64,000 bases of DNA, taken from the NCBI GenBank assembly GCA_900184925.1, contig FXYJ02000003.1:248001-312000 (forward strand), read 5' to 3'. Origin of the DNA: Ruminococcaceae bacterium HV4-5-B5C (lineage in GTDB: Bacteria > Bacillota > Clostridia > Oscillospirales > Acutalibacteraceae). Position numbers and translations under genes: made by a program. How positions within the stretch are numbered: position 1 is the first letter of the stretch; each line of letters starts with the position of its first letter. The notes under the pieces were generated by a model. That model did not search any database and was not told where the DNA came from. It was given only the letters and a program-made list of their open reading frames with translations. Below, in pieces: positions 9,825-17,267 of the stretch.

Positions 9825-11024
9825 ATGGAAAAAAACGGTGCACTGAAAGACATTGTAATACTTGACCTGACCCGCGTCCTTGCGGGGCCATACTGCACAA
9901 TGCTTCTGGCTGACATGGGCGCAAACGTAATTAAAATTGAAATCCCGGGGCGCGGCGATGATACACGTTCTTATGCTCCTTTTCAAAACGGGGAGAGCAT
10001 GTATTTCGCAAATTTCAACCGGGATAAAAAAGGAATCACGCTGAACCTGAAGGACCCGAAGGGAAAAGAAATTTTTCTGGAACTGGCCAAAAAAGCGGAC
10101 GTGGTGGTTGAGAATTACCGCACCGGAGTGATGGACCGGCTTGGGCTTGGGTATGAAATACTGCGCGAGGTCAATCCGAAACTGATCTACGCCGCCGTAT
10201 CCGGTTTCGGCAGCTACGGCCCTTACTCCGACCGGCCGGGTTACGACATTATTTCGCAGGCCATGGGTGGCCTGATGAGCATCACAGGTCAGCCGGGCGA
10301 TCCTCCCACCAGAGCAGGAAACGCCATGGGCGACGTGCTCGGCGGGCTGAACCTTACAATCGGCATTCTGGCGGCTCTCCATGCGAGGGGCCTTACGGGC
10401 AAAGGTCAGCGCGTCGACATTTCTCTGGTTGACAGCGTTGTGTCCAGCCTTGAAGCGGCCCCGCAGCGGTACTTCCAGTCCGGCAATGTTCCGCAGCGGA
10501 TCGGCAACCGGTACGCTCCCGTGGCACCGTATGATGCCTATGAGGCAAAGGACGGTTATTTCGTCATCGGCTGCGGCAACCAGAAACTGTATGAACTTCT
10601 CTGCAACAAGATTCTGGAACGCCCCGAGCTTATCACGGATGAACGCTTTACGACGCTGCCTCTGCGTGTGAAGAACAACGCTGCGCTGAAAGAGATCATT
10701 GAAAAATGGTCTGCGAATTATACGATTGACGAAGCGGTTGAAAAGATCCTTGCCGTCGGAGTTCCGGCTGCACAGATTTTCGATATCCAGCGCATTACCG
10801 AGGATCCGCACATTGTGGATGTGAGAGAAATGTTTGTTCCGCTGAAGCATCCCGTCATTGGAGACATGCGTGTCAGCGGATGCCCCATCAAGCTGATGGA
10901 CACCAAGATCTGCATCGACACACCCGCCCCGACTCTGGGACAGGACAACGAAGAAATCTTCGGTGATGTTCTGGGCATTCCGGCAGAAAAACTGCAGGAA
11001 CTGAAAACGCAGGGTATTATCTGA
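9825..11024 (+). CDS. CaiB/BaiF family III CoA-transferase
   Basis: 399-residue family III CoA-transferase, which moves CoA between carboxylic acids. Seen directly: the N-terminal LDLTRVLAGPYCTMLLADMGANVIKIE motif, NRDKKGITLNLKDPKGKE, and the catalytic Asp at residue 170 in AMGDVLGGL. Length is normal for the family (about 400). It is third in the operon, 18 bp after the AtuA C-terminal-like gene, with GAAGGA 8 bases before ATG. The acid substrate cannot be told from sequence. Context implies it activates the compound handled by the AtuA-like pair. Confidence 0.9.
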   Translation: MEKNGALKDIVILDLTRVLAGPYCTMLLADMGANVIKIEIPGRGDDTRSYAPFQNGESMYFANFNRDKKGITLNLKDPKGKEIFLELAKKADVVVENYRTGVMDRLGLGYEILREVNPKLIYAAVSGFGSYGPYSDRPGYDIISQAMGGLMSITGQPGDPPTRAGNAMGDVLGGLNLTIGILAALHARGLTGKGQRVDISLVDSVVSSLEAAPQRYFQSGNVPQRIGNRYAPVAPYDAYEAKDGYFVIGCGNQKLYELLCNKILERPELITDERFTTLPLRVKNNAALKEIIEKWSANYTIDEAVEKILAVGVPAAQIFDIQRITEDPHIVDVREMFVPLKHPVIGDMRVSGCPIKLMDTKICIDTPAPTLGQDNEEIFGDVLGIPAEKLQELKTQGII

Positions 11025-11057
11025 CGATCGCTGAAACACATTCCTAAAACAGCATAA

Positions 11058-11110
11058 CAAAAAGCATGACAGGGCCATCTGAAAATCGGCCGTGCCATGC
11101 TTTTTGTTTT
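11058..11110. terminator. Bidirectional terminator between convergent operons
   Basis: AAAAAGCATG..CAGGGCC pairs with GGCCGTG..CATGCTTTTT, followed on the plus strand by TGTTTTT and preceded by an A-tract that serves the minus strand. It lies between the CoA-transferase stop and the glycerate kinase stop. Confidence 0.85.
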
Positions 11111-11133
11111 TCTGTAATTTCGCTCCGAACGTC

Positions 11134-12267
11134 TTAAAAACCGGTGTGTTTCAGGAAGCGCATCAGGTTGTCAACGGTGAGCGCCAGGTCTTCGCGGCAG
11201 TGCCTGCGTACTTTTTCAAAGTCTTCCGCCCGACGGTTGATGCTGAAAATGCCGGAGACGCCAAGCCGGTAGAGGGGTTCCATGTCGCCCGAAATATCAC
11301 CGACGACCGCCGCAACCGGGACGCCCAGCTTTGCGGCGCGGCGCGCAACACCTGCGACCGTTTTTCCGTGCAGACTCTGTGCGTCAATTTTTCCTTCACC
11401 GGTGAGAATCAGGTCTCCATCGGCGGCGGTGCGATCGAACCCGACGGCGTCCAGCACCGTGTCAATTCCGCTGCGGAGCCGGGCACCGAAGAACGCCGCC
11501 ATTCCTCCGCCCATACCCCCCGCCGCTCCTGCACCCGGAAGACCGGTGATGTCTGTGCCGAGGGAAGTCTTTATCATCTCGGCCAGATGAGACAGCCCGT
11601 CGTCCAGAAGACGCACCATGGCTTCGTCCGCCCCCTTCTGGGGAGCGAAGACGAACGCAGCCCCGGAAGGGCCGCAGAGAGGATTGTCGATATCGCACAT
11701 CGCGACGATCTCCGCGCCGCGCACCGCCGGATTCATATGAGAAACGTCCAGCGACGCAATGCGCGAAAGCGTGCCCCCAGTCGGGAGAAATTCTTTGCCG
11801 TCCCGGTCGGAAAAGCGCACCCCGCATGCTGCCGCGGCCCCGGCTCCGCCGTCGTTTGTGCAGCTTCCCCCTAGACCCACGATGATGCGTCTGCATCCTC
11901 GTGCGGCGGCAAGCGCAATTAACTGCCCCACGCCGAAGGTGGTGGCGCGGTCGGGGTGAAGATCCTTTTCCACGAGCGGCAGACCGGCGCACGACGCTGT
12001 TTCAATGACAGCGTCGCCGTTTGCTGTAATGCCCCAGCAGGCTTCGCACTTTTCGAGATACGGTCCCTTGACGAAAGTGCGGATTTTTTCCCCTCCGGCG
12101 GCGCTCAGCAGCGCGTCCACAGTGCCTTCTCCGCCGTCCGCAACGGGGAAAGAGACGACTTCGGCGTCCGGGTAGTGCGCCAGAATGCCCCCGCGCATCA
12201 GATCACAGATTTCCCGTGAGCTCATGGTTCCCTTAAAGGAATCGGGAATCAGAATGACTTTCTTCAT
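11134..12267 (-). CDS. Glycerate kinase (GlxK/GarK family)
   Basis: 377-residue glycerate kinase, phosphorylating D-glycerate with ATP to 2- or 3-phosphoglycerate. Family signatures: N-terminal KKVILIPDSFKGTMSS, VADGGEGTVDAL, GLGGSCTNDGGAGAAAACG and LTGEGKIDAQSLHGKTVAGVA. The start at 12267 has GGAGG 9 bases upstream, and a longer reading to 12336 adds a Arg-rich stretch with no support. Single gene reading away from the antiporter gene, 37 bp after its stop, so the two may be co-transcribed. Cytosolic. Confidence 0.93.
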   Translation of the reverse strand: MKKVILIPDSFKGTMSSREICDLMRGGILAHYPDAEVVSFPVADGGEGTVDALLSAAGGEKIRTFVKGPYLEKCEACWGITANGDAVIETASCAGLPLVEKDLHPDRATTFGVGQLIALAAARGCRRIIVGLGGSCTNDGGAGAAAACGVRFSDRDGKEFLPTGGTLSRIASLDVSHMNPAVRGAEIVAMCDIDNPLCGPSGAAFVFAPQKGADEAMVRLLDDGLSHLAEMIKTSLGTDITGLPGAGAAGGMGGGMAAFFGARLRSGIDTVLDAVGFDRTAADGDLILTGEGKIDAQSLHGKTVAGVARRAAKLGVPVAAVVGDISGDMEPLYRLGVSGIFSINRRAEDFEKVRRHCREDLALTVDNLMRFLKHTGF

Positions 12268-12304
12268 GTGCTTTTGCCTCCCACAATCGGAAGATCCGAT
12301 AATT

Positions 12305-13468
12305 TTACTCCGCCTCATTCCGATCCCGCGCCGCAATTCGGTGGGAGAAGGAAAGCTTCAGCAGAACCGGCGTGATGATGGTCGTGAGCAGGACGACGAG
12401 AAGAGTGGGGATGAAAACCTCCTGCGAAATCAGCTTGTTCTGCAGACCGATGTTTGCGGTAATCAGGGCAACTTCGCCGCGTGAGATCATTCCTGCGCCG
12501 ATCTGGAGTGATTCACTGCGGCTGAAGTGAAAGATTCGCGCCCCGGCTCCGCATCCGACCACTTTGCCGATCACGGCGATGACAAACATCACAAGGGTGA
12601 TGAGCATCTCGCGCGGCCCGAATCCGTCGAGGCTCGCTTCCAGCCCGACGCTTGCAAAGAAAATCGGCGCCAGAAAGCCGGAAGAAAGAACCCGAACATT
12701 CCGCTCCAGATATTCCCGGTGCTGAATCTGAGAAAGAGCCAGACCGCAGAGGTAAGCGCCCGTAATGGCGGCAATTCCGAGCTTTTCGGCGGCAAATGCG
12801 GCTGCCAGTGCCGCCGCCAGAGACAGTGTCAGGAGAGTCCGGTTCGGTTGAATTTTCTTTTCAAACCGGGCGAACAGTTTGGGAAGAAGAATGATTCCCG
12901 CCACAGCACACACGCAAAACAGGGCGACTCCAATCAGTGCCGGGGCCGGAGACGACCCGCCTTCCACGGAAAGAAGCACGGAGATGAGCACAAGCCCAAG
13001 AATATCGTCGATTACCGCGGCACCGAGAATGTTGACCCCGGCTTTTGTATGGAGCTTGCCAAGCTCCGTCAGTGTTTCGGCTGTGATGCTGACGCTTGTG
13101 GCCGTCAGGATCACGCCGATAAACAGATTTTCCATGAAATTCCCATAAAACAGGAATGCGCTGAGGGTTCCGAAAACGAGCGGCACGAGGACTCCGAAGA
13201 GCGCAATGACAAAAGCGGATTTCCCGGCCTTCTTGAACTGCTCCAGGTCGGTTTCCAGCCCGGCGAGAAACATCAGCATCACGACGCCGAGTGTGGAAAG
13301 CAGCTTGATGTTGTCGTCATATTGAATCAGATTCAGCACCGCTGGCCCCAGAAGAATGCCGGAGACCAGTGCGCCGAGCACTTCGGGCATTTTCAGCCTG
13401 CGGCTCAGAAGGCCGCCCGCCTTTGCGGCGAGCAGTAGAATTGCGAGATCCAGTAATGTTTTTTCCAT
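12305..13468 (-). CDS. CPA2-type cation:proton antiporter
   Basis: 387-residue membrane protein of the monovalent cation:proton antiporter-2 (KefB/NapA-like) family with about 12 hydrophobic segments. Visible motifs: AKAGGLLSRRLKMPEVLGALVSGILLGP at the N-terminus, FLAGLETDLEQFKKAGKSAF, TATSVSITAETL, the core LGAAVIDDILGLVLIS whose Asp-Asp pair is the ion-binding site, and ISRGEVALI. There is no TrkA-N/RCK tail. The start at 13468 has GGAGGG 6 bases upstream. It probably exports Na+ or K+ in exchange for H+. A promoter and a possible transcription attenuator lie in its leader. Confidence 0.92.
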   Translation of the reverse strand: MEKTLLDLAILLLAAKAGGLLSRRLKMPEVLGALVSGILLGPAVLNLIQYDDNIKLLSTLGVVMLMFLAGLETDLEQFKKAGKSAFVIALFGVLVPLVFGTLSAFLFYGNFMENLFIGVILTATSVSITAETLTELGKLHTKAGVNILGAAVIDDILGLVLISVLLSVEGGSSPAPALIGVALFCVCAVAGIILLPKLFARFEKKIQPNRTLLTLSLAAALAAAFAAEKLGIAAITGAYLCGLALSQIQHREYLERNVRVLSSGFLAPIFFASVGLEASLDGFGPREMLITLVMFVIAVIGKVVGCGAGARIFHFSRSESLQIGAGMISRGEVALITANIGLQNKLISQEVFIPTLLVVLLTTIITPVLLKLSFSHRIAARDRNEAE

Positions 13469-13504
13469 GTATATCCCTCCGTTGATTCCGCCCGGGACCC
13501 CCAA

Positions 13505-13585
13505 AGAAAGAGAAAAAGCGGGAAGCCCAAACAGGACTTCCCACCCAAGAAGCTGATTCTTGAAACGGCCGAAGCCGCCAACCGT
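13505..13585 (-). promoter_or_regulatory. Structured leader with possible transcription attenuator upstream of the antiporter
   Basis: On the minus strand, between a consensus promoter and the antiporter start, the RNA could form a CGGC-UUCG-GCCG tetraloop hairpin (13566-13577), a CAAGAA/TTCTTG hairpin (13546-13562) and then a terminator-like stem GGGAAGTCC/GGGCTTCCC (13520-13542) followed by GCTTTTTCTCTTT. A terminator placed 52 bases before a start codon is the layout of an attenuator or riboswitch expression platform. I do not recognise the upstream part as a known class, and the pairing was worked out by eye. Confidence 0.5.
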
Positions 13586-13591
13586 GATTCT

Positions 13592-13620
13592 ATTGTAACA
13601 GAACGATAGGCCGGATGCAA
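13592..13620 (-). promoter_or_regulatory. Sigma-A promoter of the antiporter gene
   Basis: Minus-strand TTGCAT (13620-13615), 17-base spacer, TACAAT (13597-13592). Transcription would start near 13585, giving a leader of about 117 bases before the antiporter ATG. Confidence 0.65.
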
Positions 13621-13633
13621 GGAAAACCTCACT

Positions 13634-13656
13634 GCCCGGACTTCTGTGCTCCGGGC
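13634..13656 (-). terminator. Terminator-like hairpin after the KimA-like gene
   Basis: GCCCGGA/TCCGGGC stem with a 9-base loop, about 53 bp after the KimA-like stop. The downstream minus-strand sequence has only a short T-run (GGTTTTCC). Confidence 0.45.
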
Positions 13657-13708
13657 GGCCTTATCAGCGATACTTTGGAATTCTTTCCGGACGGAGTTCG
13701 CGGTTTGC

Positions 13709-15550
13709 TTATTCCTGAATGATGTACGGGATGGTAATCACCGCGACATTCCTCATCCGGATCATATGGGATTTTAGGCGGAGGGACGTCTGGTTATGGA
13801 GCGCGTTATGCCACCAGTTTTTGATGACGAACTGCGGCAGCACTACCGTCAGCATCTGGTGTTCCTGCAGCTCCTTCTGGCGTCTGTCCACATGACGCAG
13901 CAGAACTTCGTTCACGTTGCGGTAGGGCGCTTCCTCAATCACAAGAGGAAAGTCTACATGAAGTTCCTGATACTGTTCCTTCAGGTGTTCCGTGCGGGCA
14001 TTGTCAGTGCTGATGTGATAAATTTCGATAACGCCGCCGAGTGTCATCGCGTAGTTCAGCGCCTTGACAAAAGATTTATTGATGGACTGGACGGGAAGGA
14101 CAATATAGTTTTCGGTCGGCCTCGAAAGAACCATTTCGCTGCCGTTCTCAGGGATGGAGAGGTCGTCGCGAACCCTGTCGTAATGCCTGCGGATATGCAG
14201 CATCAGAATGACAAGCAGCGGGATAAGAATCAGCACAAGCCATGCGCCGTCAAAGAATTTGTTTGCCGCGACAATGATGCATGTGACCGCAGTGGTCACT
14301 GCGCCGAGCCCGTTGATAAGTGCCTTATGCCGCCACTTACCCTCTTTTCGTGTCACCCAGCGCTTAAACATGCCGCCCTGCGACAGCGTAAATGAAATAA
14401 ATACGCCCACGGAGTAAAGAGGAATCAGCAGATGAGTATCACCCCGGAAAACAACGACCAACACTGAAGAGACGATGAAAAGGAGGATAATTCCGCCGGA
14501 AAAGCTCAGCCTCGCGCCGCGGCTTGCAAATCCGCGCGCGACAAAGCCATCTTTGGCAAGCAGAGACAGGAGCATCGGCAGGTCGGCAAAGGCGGTATTG
14601 GCCGCCATGATGAGAATCAGCGCTGTGGTAAACTGGATTACGAAGAACATCACGCTGTTCTGCCCGAAGATGTTGATGGCAATCTGTGCAACGACGGTAA
14701 TGTTCGCTTTGTGGGGAACATGGTAGAGAGCGGCCAGTGCGCATACGCCGCCGAAAATGAGAAGAACCAGCAGAGCAAGCAGGCTCAAAACCGACTTTGC
14801 ATGCTTCTGCGACGGCTTTCTGAAATTCGGCACGCCGTTGCTTACGGCTTCCACGCCGGTAAGCGCCGTGCATCCGGAAGAAAACGCGTGAAGCACGAGA
14901 AAAACGGAAACCGTTTCTGCCTGGGTTTGCACGACGCCCGGGTTTACCTGAGGCACCTGGTGGAAAATGAGTGCTTTGACCAACCCAATAACAATCATGA
15001 CGAGAATAGACACAATGAACAGGTAGGTCGGTACCCCGAACAGATGGGATGATTCGCGGATTCCGCGCAGATTGCCGAGCGTGAGCAGGGCGATGCATGC
15101 GAGGGTAATCTGCACGTGATATGGCAGAAGCTCAGGAAATGCCGATGTAATGGCCGCCGTGCCGGACGTGACGCTGACGGCCACGGTCATGACATAGTCG
15201 ATGGAGAGGGAGGCTGCGGCGACCAGACCGGGAACCTTCCCGAGGTTGTCGCTCGCGACGCTGTAGGATCCGCCGCCGTGCGGATAACAGTCGATTGTCT
15301 GGCGGTACGAAAACGTGAGAATCAGCAGCAGCCCGATGATCGCTCCCGCGATACGCATCAGCGGGCCATAAGACGCGGTGCCCAGCACGGGCAGCAGTAC
15401 GATGAGAATTTCTTCGCATGCATAGGCAACCGACGAGATCGCGTCGCTGGAGAGAATCGGCAGCCCCCAGAGAACGCTGTATTTTTCCGACTCGCTGTCG
15501 GTGCTCCGGATCGCGTTACCGATCAGCAGCGATTTCAGTTTTTTCCCCAT
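13709..15550 (-). CDS. KimA-like potassium/amino-acid permease (APC superfamily)
   Basis: 613-residue transporter resembling Bacillus KimA (YdaO), a high-affinity K+/H+ symporter. About 12 membrane helices fill residues 30-450. The N-terminus KSLLIGNAIRSTDSESEK followed by LPILSSDAISSVAYACEEIL matches the KimA pattern (LIGRPLKS..ALAVLSSDALSSVAYG). A cytoplasmic C-terminal domain of about 150 residues follows (from about residue 460), also as in KimA, where it takes part in c-di-AMP inhibition. It sits next to a cation/proton antiporter; a DarA c-di-AMP receptor is encoded elsewhere in the window. The start at 15550 has a weak, distant AAAGGTG. An amino-acid permease function is the alternative. 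Confidence 0.87.
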   Translation of the reverse strand: MGKKLKSLLIGNAIRSTDSESEKYSVLWGLPILSSDAISSVAYACEEILIVLLPVLGTASYGPLMRIAGAIIGLLLILTFSYRQTIDCYPHGGGSYSVASDNLGKVPGLVAAASLSIDYVMTVAVSVTSGTAAITSAFPELLPYHVQITLACIALLTLGNLRGIRESSHLFGVPTYLFIVSILVMIVIGLVKALIFHQVPQVNPGVVQTQAETVSVFLVLHAFSSGCTALTGVEAVSNGVPNFRKPSQKHAKSVLSLLALLVLLIFGGVCALAALYHVPHKANITVVAQIAINIFGQNSVMFFVIQFTTALILIMAANTAFADLPMLLSLLAKDGFVARGFASRGARLSFSGGIILLFIVSSVLVVVFRGDTHLLIPLYSVGVFISFTLSQGGMFKRWVTRKEGKWRHKALINGLGAVTTAVTCIIVAANKFFDGAWLVLILIPLLVILMLHIRRHYDRVRDDLSIPENGSEMVLSRPTENYIVLPVQSINKSFVKALNYAMTLGGVIEIYHISTDNARTEHLKEQYQELHVDFPLVIEEAPYRNVNEVLLRHVDRRQKELQEHQMLTVVLPQFVIKNWWHNALHNQTSLRLKSHMIRMRNVAVITIPYIIQE

Positions 15551-15586
15551 GAATCATGACACCTTTCAAAGGAGACTGCAGAGGGC

Positions 15587-15630
15587 TGCCGCCGGATGCG
15601 GCACCCCAAGAGGCCGGATCGAAACCCGGC
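15587..15630 (-). promoter_or_regulatory. Two hairpins in the KimA-like gene leader
   Basis: Minus-strand GCCGG/CCGGC (15630-15613) and TGCCG/CGGCA (15603-15587) hairpins lie 37-80 bases before the start codon, and the ribosome-binding stretch AAAGG can pair with the adjacent CCTTT. KimA genes are often controlled by ydaO c-di-AMP riboswitches, but the conserved bases of that class are not recognisable here. Confidence 0.35.
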
Positions 15631-15764
15631 GTCAAAGCAACATACAGCAGTTTAACATGATCACGGCTGGCGCGCAACGGAAGCAAAGCGGAGCAATGTG
15701 CGCTGATAAACAGGGATTGGCCGGATGGGGGAGACGGATCGGAGCAAAACCGGAGGAATGACAG

Positions 15765-15803
15765 AAAAAAACCGAAAACCGGCAAATAAGCACGGCTTTC
15801 GGT
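15765..15803 (-). terminator. Terminator of tRNA-Arg
   Basis: Minus-strand hairpin ACCGAAAGCC/GGTTTTCGGT followed by TTTTTTT, 8 bases after the tRNA 3' end. Confidence 0.85.
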
Positions 15804-15810
15804 TTTTTGT

Positions 15811-15887
15811 TGGTGACCTCGGGCAGATTCGAACTGCCGGCCTACCGCTTAGGAGGCGGTCGCTCTATCCAGCTGAGCTACGAAGTC
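15811..15887 (-). tRNA. tRNA-Arg (anticodon CCT)
   Basis: Complete cloverleaf on the minus strand: acceptor GACTTCG/CGAGGTC (one G-T pair), discriminator A and encoded CCA (15813-15811), D-arm GCTC..GAGC, anticodon stem ACCGC/GCGGT with loop CTCCTAA giving anticodon CCT (AGG codons), and T-arm with TTCGAAT. A consensus promoter lies about 70 bp upstream and a terminator directly follows. Confidence 0.96.
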
Positions 15888-15955
15888 GGATGACGCGGTC
15901 ACAAGTCCCTTTCGGCTCCGGAAAATCCCGGGAACATCCGCAGAGACACCTGTAC

Positions 15956-15984
15956 ATTATAGAGTGTACGGGCCGATTTGTCAA
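15956..15984 (-). promoter_or_regulatory. Sigma-A promoter of tRNA-Arg
   Basis: Minus-strand TTGACA (15984-15979), 17-base spacer and TATAAT (15961-15956): both hexamers are exact consensus. The transcript would carry a 5' leader of about 60 bases before the mature tRNA. Confidence 0.9.
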
Positions 15985-16031
15985 TGGAGACCGCCTGCCC
16001 GCAATTTCAAAGAGGGCAGGCGGCATATCAA

Positions 16032-17267
16032 TCAGTTGGTGCGCTTTACGGCTCCGTCGGAGAACATCTTCTGAAGTGTCGCCGGGTCGGCGATGCCGGT
16101 TGCGGACATCCCGTTCAGAAGCTGAAAATCTTTTACAGCCTGCACGGTTCCTTCGGCGTAAAGGCCGCTGGGCTTTACGAACATATAGCCGAGCGCGAGA
16201 AGCCGGTTCTGCATAGTCAGGACATCGTTGTTCTGCATCCCGCTCTGCAGCGTCTGGTTCAGGTTCATTGAGGCGGAAGTACTGCTCTGCGAAGCCGCTG
16301 CGGAAGAAGCGGGTGACTGAGAAGCAGGAGAGGAAGGCGAAGAAGCCGGCGAAGAAGCGGAGGACGAAGAACTCTGCTGCATCTGCGGATAAACCGTTCC
16401 CGCAAGGAAAGCCACAGCATTAATCAATTGTTCGCCCTGTAGTTTCATGATGGACGGATTCATTTCGTAGACGTGATTCGCCTTTACGGCATCGAGCTGT
16501 TTGAACTGGTCGGAGGTCATAATCGTGTTCTTTACACCGGCCGCACAGAAAATATAAGCCGGGTTCGCGAGAAGCAGATCCTTGACCGCGTACTGGCCTC
16601 CGGTCGAACCCTCCGCGACGTTCTGCATGCCTGCGGCATTGATGAGGCTCCCGGCGATCGTGTCCCCGGTCGCGGCATGTCCGGCGGCGTCATACAGGTA
16701 CACTCCTGTGACTGCCGACTTGCTCTGCGGAACTTCCCTCGTGATGTCGTCGATCGATTCCCAAATTCCGGCTGCAATTGTCTGGCCTTTCTCGTACCCG
16801 GTGACGGCGCCTTTCAGAGCGGAGCCAACCTGCGAATAAAACCGCGCCAGATCGGAGCGGGACGATGCGGGCGACAGAACCAGAACGGTGATTCCGTCCT
16901 TCTGCATGGCGTCCTGCTGCTCTTTTGTGAGCTTGGTATCGGTCAGGACAAGGTTCGCGCCGTCGTTCTTAATCTTGTCGGCGTCGTTTGCGGTGACAGC
17001 CGGAAGCGCCGCAAGATCGCTTTGGGTGCAGTCGGCGCTTTTGGCCTTGAGGGAGATTTCATAGCCGAGGGCGAGAATCACGTCCGCCACATTCGGGGAA
17101 AGGACGGCGACCCCGGAGGGCTCTGCCCCGATGGTCACGTTTCCGATGGTGACGGGGAAGTCCTTCTGGCCCGCGCCGGACGAAATATCGTTCTTCTGGC
17201 CGCAGCCGGCGAAAGACGATAGAATCAGCGCGCCGCTGAGCAAAAAGGCCGTCCATTTTTTAATCAT
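16032..17267 (-). CDS. Lipoprotein: metal/cobalamin-type periplasmic binding domain fused to a peptidoglycan-binding domain
   Basis: 411 residues in three parts. A lipoprotein signal ends at Cys22 (LILSSFAGC). Residues about 40-295 resemble the class III (BtuF/FepB/TroA-like) binding fold: GAEPSGVAVLSPNVADVILALGYE, DKIKNDGANLVLTDT and the long central helix. Residues about 296-335 are an extreme Ser/Ala/Pro linker, and residues about 340-408 are a PG_binding_1 repeat (NNDVLTMQNRLLALGYMFVKPSGLYAEGTVQAVKDFQLLNG). So the protein is probably tethered both to the membrane lipid and to the cell wall. No partner permease or ATPase for an importer lies nearby, which suggests a structural or sensing role instead. 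Its start overlaps the end of the DUF815 ATPase gene by 8 bp. Confidence 0.8.
   Translation of the reverse strand: MIKKWTAFLLSGALILSSFAGCGQKNDISSGAGQKDFPVTIGNVTIGAEPSGVAVLSPNVADVILALGYEISLKAKSADCTQSDLAALPAVTANDADKIKNDGANLVLTDTKLTKEQQDAMQKDGITVLVLSPASSRSDLARFYSQVGSALKGAVTGYEKGQTIAAGIWESIDDITREVPQSKSAVTGVYLYDAAGHAATGDTIAGSLINAAGMQNVAEGSTGGQYAVKDLLLANPAYIFCAAGVKNTIMTSDQFKQLDAVKANHVYEMNPSIMKLQGEQLINAVAFLAGTVYPQMQQSSSSSASSPASSPSSPASQSPASSAAASQSSTSASMNLNQTLQSGMQNNDVLTMQNRLLALGYMFVKPSGLYAEGTVQAVKDFQLLNGMSATGIADPATLQKMFSDGAVKRTN

Noticed and set aside
12527-13438. 303-codon plus-strand frame opposite the antiporter
   Set aside because: Charged, His/Gln-rich antisense reading of a membrane protein, no start signals.
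15551-15760. ydaO/c-di-AMP riboswitch upstream of the KimA-like gene
   Set aside because: The region is structured, but the conserved core bases of the class are not present by eye, so it is listed only as an unclassified leader.
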